From: Chalciporus piperatus
Lineage: Eukaryota; Basidiomycota; Agaricomycetes; Boletales; Boletaceae
Assembly (NCBI GenBank): GCA_038093975.1
Contig: JBBPTG010000303.1
Location: 1 to 27,030, forward strand
DNA length: 27,030 nt
Reading direction: 5' to 3'
Made by a program: the position numbers and the translations under genes. The notes beneath the pieces are model-generated. The model had not been told where the DNA came from, searched no databases, and was given only the letters and a program-made list of their open reading frames with translations. Shown piece after piece: positions 21,201 through 27,030 of the stretch; position 1 is the first letter of the stretch, and each line of letters begins with the position of its first letter.

Positions 21201-24027
21201 GCCTTGTCGATGCAGCCGCGCGCATCGGACCGCCCATCGCGTTGCCGTAAAGCTATGCTGAGGTTCATAAATCTTTGTGGCACATCGAAGTGGCCATCTG
21301 GAGGCACTCCAGAAGCACGATCCAACGCCAAGATCAATGCATCGAGCTCTTCACGACCCATACCGTTTTCGGCTGTGTACCGTGCGCACGTTTGAAGAAC
21401 AAGCTCGGCAGCTCGGTGTTCATGAGCGCCTCCAGAGCAGATACCCTTGACCTCGTTTGCGAGCTCCCTGATTTCACATGCAACTGCTTCTTCGCATCCA
21501 AGTTTCCCATAACAACAGCAGAGAACCTGAGCGAGGTGCAGCAACGTCGCAGCTCGATCGGGGTGGCCGCCAGGACGCAACTCGAGCGCCTGACGATACA
21601 ATGATGTGGGAACGTCGAGGGCAGTGTATATGCCATCAACCTGACAGGCCAAGAACCTGGCCACGGCGAGGTTGGATAACGCAGCGGCACGACATGGGTG
21701 TTGGCCGGGACAAAGGACGAGAGCGTGTTCGAAATGCTTGACAGCTTCCTCGAGGTGCTCTCTACCGTAGTGTACGTGGTAGCGGACTAGAGCCTCGTGC
21801 CCTAAATCGGTCTGACGGGCCAAAGCTGACGAATGTTCCCAGTGTGGCTGAAAAACAAAGCATCATTGGAATGTGACTGCTCGAGTTATACCGTATTGCT
21901 TACTTTGCTGTCATCGCGACCTATATAGTTGCTTAACTGAGTCATATAGTGGTTGGCCGACCGTCGCTCGAGAGTAACAAGGAGTGAGGGACATGAGGGG
22001 CTCGTTTCTATGGAGGGGAACGTGACGACTGCAACATTTCAGAACCAACCACCAGGACACCAACAACTACGAGACTCACGATGCGTGCTGCCAACGAGAT
22101 CTTTCACCCTGATCTCCTGCGTGTAGAGAACGTGGCCATTTCCTAACATTGGATCGAATTCGAAAGAGGCGCTGATTGTGAGTTGGAGCCCCACCGATGG
22201 ATCCGAAGGTCTAGGCATTGCATGTCACTACCAGACCAAAGAGAAAGGAACGACGAATAACTGACAAAATAATTTCATCATCCCATTCGATGACGCTATC
22301 CGTGACTAATACGGACTTGGTTTGCGTTCTCCTCGTTGTGCCGTCGAATTGCATAAAAACATAGAAACCGATGGGCATTCGTCGGAGACCAGCAATATTT
22401 TCGGCTCGCAAGCCTGCAAGACGACTGTCAAAGCTCTGTATTAGAGCAAAACTTGTATACGCACGCGTAATTGCAATCTGCGAATGATGGTGTGAGGCGG
22501 TAGGAATGGAGAAGCCATTCGCGGTATTGGAGGGGGCCCGTGATCCACCGGCGTTTCTGTCACGCAGCTCCGTCATTACAAGGTAGACTCGGCGGAATAG
22601 AAATACCCACGTTTTACCTCGTAGGTAAACAGCATCTACAAGGAATTAGTTGTGATTCGAAGGGTCAAAGATATGTCTGAATACTTGCCGTCATCAGACG
22701 CCCACGAGTATCTTTCTGAAAGGAATACCCTCAAACGATCCTCGTGCACCAAATCATCCCGTGCCAATCCTTCCTAAGGGTGTCATCAGTGCCTAGGCAG
22801 ACATGGATGGACATCAACAAACCTCTTCGACCATGGTTATCCACTGGGTATCGTGCGTAACAGCCACCCGAGCAGTAGGATCCTTGTCACAGCAACTCAG
22901 CATGTCGTCTTCTCGTCTTTTCAGTGGACCAACCTTATCCAATAGGTAGCGGTTGATAGCGTCGGAAGGATGGAATGGCTATTCCGTCTCTCGGTTACCA
23001 GTGCATAGCGTAAGTTGAGTCGCGCCACATACCTCAGATAATTGTGGTGCGTGCTCAAAGCCTAATCCGCCATTCATCTCATTGAGAACGACGATATGAC
23101 ACCGTCAACTCACCTCTTCGCAGAACGCGCAGCAATAGAAGTTTCAAACCACCGAGAAAAATGGTCATGAACCAATGGAGATTGACAAGGATGGTCGACC
23201 AGACGCTCTGTGAGCCTGGCACCAACTCGACCATCGGCTCCGGAGCCCACCACCTTACTGTAACTTTGAAGCCACTTATGAACACCGTTTGGTTCCTGTT
23301 GTCGCTTCCTCCCGGACTGCGACGCCAGTCGACGTTGAACCGACAATCCCAGCTGTAAATTTCGGCTTCATTCTTCTCCACTATGATCTGTCCATTCCGG
23401 GGGCCATGATCAAAGGAGGCAAGGGTCCAAGAAGTGGCTTTATACAACCCAGTGATCAGGTAAAGGGAGTCGCGCCTCGCAAATGCACACCAATGCTGGG
23501 CATTCTCTACGGCAATCTGGCGAAACTCGTCTGTCTCCCTGAGATCATGGCGGACGGCACCCTCGGGGAGGATCAGGATTGCGCCCGATGTAGACGAGGT
23601 AAGGAATTCATAATTCATCCTTGAGGGACAGTAAGTTTCGTCGTGCATACTGTCTGAGACCAAATATACGCTACCTCGGCTCATCCTTTGCGCGATGTGG
23701 CTGCTCGAGACCAGTGCTAGTAATGACGCGTTCGCCAGGAATTTCGTTGAAATTAAAATCGGAGGCTTCATCGAGATCGAGCTCGATTGGCTCAAACTGG
23801 TCAGGGACACCACGTCTGCGATGGAGCGTGTGTCCCGCGGAGTAGCGTATGTTGAACAGGACTTGAAACCTGCCATGGGTATCGACATAGCCCACGTCCC
23901 CAATTTGAAGTCCGTCGTCTTGATATGATTCAGGGAGGGCAGGACTTGGTTCGGGAATCCTCAGCGGATATCCGTATCGTTGTCGCAGATATTTTGCATA
24001 TATCTCCTGCGGGAATGCGCTGCTCAT
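18242..24027 (-). CDS. Fused IGDVG-module/C2/TPR/CHAT protein, copy B (intact frame, dead CHAT site)
   Basis: Exons: 24027-23675, 23619-23114, 23061-23033, 22978-22823, 22773-22689, 22635-22465, 22413-22266, 22210-22080, 22028-21904, 21847-18242, total 5,310 nt, 1,769 aa. Removing an optional in-frame 54-nt intron (22610-22557, GTGGGT...ACAG) gives 1,751 aa. Order: IGDVG-family module (about 1-250), hydrophobic segment (about 256-285), 'HPSDAINRYLL...VAVTHDTQW' end of the module, C2-like domain (about 405-540), TPR units of about 50 residues ('DLDEAI', 'RFRQLNLITDLDEA'; about 560-1150), a linker, and a C-terminal CHAT domain. CHAT proteases use a His (usually CHG) and a Cys (usually SAC). Here these read 'HMDCPA' and 'FLSTSH', so proteolysis is not expected. 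One intron (22688-22636) has a GCAAGT donor. The role is unknown. A signalling or scaffold role near membranes is inference. Confidence 0.85.
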
Positions 24028-24050
24028 TGCGCAAATTTCATCGGCGCTAC
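18242..24050 (-). repeat. Right arm (copy B) of the large inverted gene duplication
   Basis: This is the reverse-complement partner of 1005-6808. Similarity stops near the stop codon (18242) on one side and about 25 nt before the ATG (24027) on the other. The duplicated unit is therefore essentially one gene without much flanking DNA. Confidence 0.92.
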
Positions 24051-24230
24051 TAGCAGCGAGCTGGCAGTGGCATCAGCGTTGGTGGTGTAGAGCTGACTTG
24101 GTAGCACCGCCACCACTCGAATTCTCCCCGTCTGACTCTTGACCAACTTTCGACCTTCATGCAGAGGATTCGGGAGCTGAGATAACATATCGACAAACTT
24201 GAGCGATATCTCTCTTGATCAGTAGCTGCC
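24051..24230. promoter_or_regulatory. Divergent promoter region between copy B and the DUF952 gene
   Basis: The ATG of copy B (24027, minus) and the ATG of the DUF952 gene (24231, plus) are only 203 bp apart, so their promoters must overlap or be shared. No clear TATA box was identified. The bases before the DUF952 ATG read GCTGCC, a reasonable start context. Copy A has different sequence at the matching place, so the copies should differ in regulation. Confidence 0.45.
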
Positions 24231-24656
24231 ATGTCTACATCGAACGACAACCAGCCAACATACGTCTACAAACTCATCGCGCACACAGCTCCCCCTCCTC
24301 CGGAGGAGCTCCCTGAGGCACTCCCCGTGAGTGACCTCGACCGAACATCAGGATTCATCCACCTTTCCACCGCACGTCAAGTTCCCAACACCCTCAAGTT
24401 CTTCTTCAGCGACCACCCACACGTGTACGTCCTTCGTCTCGTCCACGACGTGGTACAGAAGAACATCCGCTGGGAGGACCCGAAGGCGGAAGTGTGCGGG
24501 CCGCGTGGTGGAGAGGGCATGTTCCCCCACTTGTACAATGGACTGAAGGTCGGGCGTGAGGAGGTGGAGAGCGTGCGTGAGTTGAAGAACGTGGAGGGTG
24601 GGTGGGAGAAGGCTATCGATGCGGATGCTGCATTCAAGGAGTGGTTTATCTACTAA
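24231..24656 (+). CDS. DUF952 family protein (141 aa)
   Basis: This is a complete single-exon gene. The family (Pfam DUF952) is found in bacteria and fungi and has no established function. The sequence shows its usual order: 'YVYKLI' near the start, 'SGFIHLSTA' at about residue 40, 'TLKFFF' and 'VLRLV' next, 'IRWEDPKAEVC' near 80, then 'MFPHLYNGL' near 98. Length fits the family (usually a little over 100 residues, here with a short N-terminal extension). No signal peptide or membrane segment is seen, so it is probably cytosolic. It is divergent from copy B and convergent with the F-box gene at 24967-26587. It looks like ordinary host sequence that marks the end of the inverted duplication. 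Confidence 0.9.
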   Translation: MSTSNDNQPTYVYKLIAHTAPPPPEELPEALPVSDLDRTSGFIHLSTARQVPNTLKFFFSDHPHVYVLRLVHDVVQKNIRWEDPKAEVCGPRGGEGMFPHLYNGLKVGREEVESVRELKNVEGGWEKAIDADAAFKEWFIY

Positions 24657-24966
24657 ATATATCCCGGTGGGTCCGAGTCCGAGTTTGGGAGTCCGAGGAC
24701 AGTTTACCGGCAGGTGAGCATGATATTTTTCTTCGAATCAACTCGATTCTGATGTAGAGAGCAGGTAACATAAATGCGATGTTGAATCGACATGTAGCGG
24801 GTTATTAGAATGTCTCTTGAAAATTCGACACTAGAACTTCGTCCGCTCGTCTCAGTGTTTCCCGCCGTCGCCAGGTTTCCAGTTAGGTCCTTTACAAGTG
24901 CGGTCGATCATCGAGTCGTATACAACGCAACCCATGCAACATAGTGTCAAAATATTCACTATCAAA
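24657..24966. other. Convergent intergenic region
   Basis: These 310 bp separate the DUF952 stop codon from the F-box gene stop codon on the opposite strand. They contain T- and A-rich pieces suitable for 3' UTRs and no recognisable gene or element. Confidence 0.6.
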
Positions 24967-26587
24967 TCATACAAATGCATGGACCCTGATGTCATCCAAC
25001 ACTGCATAGCAACCCTGGCCACGCCATGCATCAAATCCCATCGTGAGAGGGAGGTCACTGAGCGTGGACACATCCCTCCTTGGCCCAGAGTCAACCCGAC
25101 AAACTGGACCACTCGCATCCACGGAAACCGTTTGAATGCTAGTGTGTCCTGACATTTGGTGCTCGATGCAGCACACGCTGCGTCCGAACCCATCCTCCGA
25201 GATTTCCATCCCCAGAAACATCACATATTCATCCTTGAAAGAGATCACAGGGGTACATTGTGACACTGTGATCATTCCAATTCCGGGAGAACTTGAAGTG
25301 GTTAGAGTGAGGTCTATGGCCCTGTAGTCTTTTTCGCGGCCCCCGGAGCCACCCACGTGCTCGGTACGACAAGTCATGACTCGTATCTCTGTCGTCTGCA
25401 CCCCTCCAACATTGGTGACCTTATTCCGACGGAGGACCCACTTGGGTGATGCAAAAATCTTGCATATCCCTTCGTGTGTCATCTGTAACATCCCTTCGTC
25501 CTCGGCAGTAGCACTGGACTCCACTTCCGAAGGAAGGCGGAATGCCTGTATGTAGTAGTCACCGTGAAATCCAATACCAAAGGTGGCAAGAATATGCGTG
25601 TCTGTTAAGAGGAAGTCCTCGCAGTGCGAATGAATGGAACGCTTCAAATCCTCGAGCATTTCCGGTGCCTTTACTTCCACTTCATTATAGCCAGACGGAT
25701 GATGATATAGCAAACTTACCATGGCAGACTTGAATGGTGGAAGATGGTACATCTTCTCTGTTGTCACGTCGAACACCGCAAATATAAATTCCCCATCTTC
25801 CCCATGAGCTGTATGGAGGCATATGTATCGTGGACCGACAGTCATCTCGTCGACTCCCTCGTGTGGATATGGAAGCGGAATGGCAGCCTCTAGCGATAGT
25901 GATGAACTATGGTGGCCAACGATCTTCAACAAGGTCCTATCGTGTTTCACGCTATCAGTCACTGGTTCAATAGTACAACTAAAACTTACAATGGGTAACT
26001 CCCATTAGGTATGAGAAGCATGTATGTGATGGGATGACCTGCCAGAGTGACCGTGTCAGAAGCCAGGAAGGTAGCGTCGATGGGATCGTCCGGACGAAAC
26101 AAGACATGAGTTTGCGGGTCGTCGGAGTCGATGTTGCGGTAGACTACGGATGACTTGATGGTTGTGATGAACCACGATCCCCAGTTCAGCAAACTCCACT
26201 GATTCACATTGTCGCCTACTCTGGGGAATGTGCGAACAGCGTGGAGATGGAAGCTGCGATCAGACCAAGGCTCCAACTTTGCAGATTGGACTAATGTACG
26301 CTCGAGGAACATCAATCCCTCTTTGTCACTGGCACGTAGGTATGGTCCTGGAGGTCGGGGAAGTGCTGCACTTTTGTACGCACGGATCCAAACCACGGGC
26401 TGGGATGTCACTGAATACAATGTCTTAGAAACCTAGATCATCGATTCGATCCGATCAAATCAGCGGTAATCAACATATCAATGATCTCAACCATGCTTAC
26501 CTGTCGAAGACGGATAATATCTGGTGGTGAGAGAAAGGATACGATGCGAAGGAGAATGTCTTCTGGAAGATCTGTGAGTCCCGACAT
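24967..26587 (-). CDS. F-box domain protein (499 aa)
   Basis: Exon 1 (26587-26501) encodes 'LPEDILLRIVSFLSPPDI', a canonical F-box N-terminal half. A 68-nt intron (26500-26433, GTAAGC...CTAG) leads to exon 2 (26432-25990), starting VSKTLYSVTSQPVVW, the second half of the F-box. A 53-nt intron (25989-25937, GTAAGT...ATAG) leads to exon 3 (25936-24967). Total is 1,500 nt in phase. A 38-nt version of the second intron (ending at 25952) is also in phase and would add five residues. F-box proteins bind Skp1 and present targets to an SCF ubiquitin ligase. The long C-terminal region is beta-rich ('YICLHTAHGEDGEFIFAVFD', 'EIRVMTCRTEH') and may be a propeller-like substrate-binding part. It is unrelated in sequence to the F-box gene at 15731-17456. 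Confidence 0.85.
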
Positions 26588-26922
26588 CCTGGAAGTTCAA
26601 ACGTTCAATGGGAGAGCGGAAAAACTCGTGAGAGCATTGGAAACACCGAACCTCTAAGGAACGGGCCGGTTATCAGGTATATCGGTCCGATGGTTCGTAG
26701 GCTAGTCGTGCACTTTGTTATTGAGTAGTATTGATGTATGTATCGAAAGGATTATGAAACGCCGAGCCACTCAGATATCAGTGAGTATAAGTAATCTCCC
26801 CCTTAGGTAGGAAGACAGTCGTTCCTACCCTTCTAACGCGTTGCCGTTGCCGTTGCCATTTCAACCTTGCCCGTTTCCCTTGCATAGCTCGATATGTACT
26901 ACATACAAGCTTGACATCAAAT
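26588..26922. promoter_or_regulatory. Upstream region of the F-box gene, possibly divergent
   Basis: These 335 bp lie between the F-box ATG and a possible plus-strand ATG at 26923. They contain no clear open frame, and a short GTTGCC-type triple repeat lies near 26840-26857. No promoter motif could be assigned with confidence. Confidence 0.35.
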
Positions 26923-27030
26923 ATGACATCGACATTTGACACCGACCTTGGCAACATTGCAGTACAAACTGCAACCATACTTACCCGAAACGCACACTTG
27001 TCACCAGCAGTCACTAAGCCATCTCCCTCA
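26923..27030 (+). CDS. Possible gene start running off the right edge
   Basis: An ATG at 26923 opens 36 codons (MTSTFDTDLGNIAVQ...) without a stop before the window ends. The context AAATATGACA is acceptable. I recognise no family, and an open frame of this length can occur by chance. Confidence 0.25.
   Translation, partial: MTSTFDTDLGNIAVQTATILTRNAHLSPAVTKPSPS

Noticed and set aside
1005..24050. The inverted repeat as ends of a giant transposon
   Set aside because: The arms are intact gene copies with introns. No transposase, target-site duplication or short terminal repeats were seen, and the edges coincide with gene ends.

Overview
The window looks like nuclear DNA of a basidiomycete fungus, most likely an Agaricomycete. 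Genes are broken by many short GT-AG introns (about 49-93 nt). The protein families are ones I know to be expanded in mushrooms: C2-TPR-CHAT proteins, the uncharacterised 'IGDVG' family, F-box proteins, WD40 proteins and secreted metzincins. One housekeeping-type gene, the calcineurin A catalytic subunit, sits in the middle. No tRNA, rRNA, CRISPR array or intact transposon was found. All exon models are hand-made from splice signals, reading phase and comparison of the copies.

Layout. Positions 1-1004: unclear coding remnants on the minus strand, perhaps a gene running off the left edge. Positions 1005-6808 (+): copy A of a large gene with an N-terminal IGDVG-family module, a hydrophobic segment, a C2 domain, TPR repeats and a CHAT domain. 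Copy A has a 2-nt deletion near 4250, and its N-terminal module may be separated from the rest by a stop codon. Positions 6950-12510: a graveyard of broken fragments (two WD40 pieces in opposite orientation, two pieces of an F-box gene, a dead metzincin). Positions 12742-15416 (+): an apparently intact 12-exon calcineurin A gene of 623 aa. Positions 15731-17456 (-): a nearly full-length F-box gene with one in-frame stop, parent-like to the two fragments on the left. Positions 18242-24027 (-): copy B of the IGDVG-C2-TPR-CHAT gene, in which one reading frame runs through all exons (1,751 or 1,769 aa). Positions 24231-24656 (+): a DUF952 protein. Positions 24967-26587 (-): a three-exon F-box gene of 499 aa. 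The right edge may hold the start of another plus-strand gene.

The main structural theme is nested inverted duplication. The two 5.8-kb copies face each other across 11.4 kb, and inside them F-box sequences lie in inverted orientation on both sides of calcineurin. The duplicated unit matches the gene boundaries closely.

The main functional theme is the large duplicated gene. Both copies lack the expected catalytic His and Cys of the CHAT protease domain (Pro and Ser instead). This suggests a scaffold or decoy-like pseudoprotease joined to a possible membrane segment, a C2 domain and a TPR array. Links to self/non-self recognition or programmed cell death are inference only.
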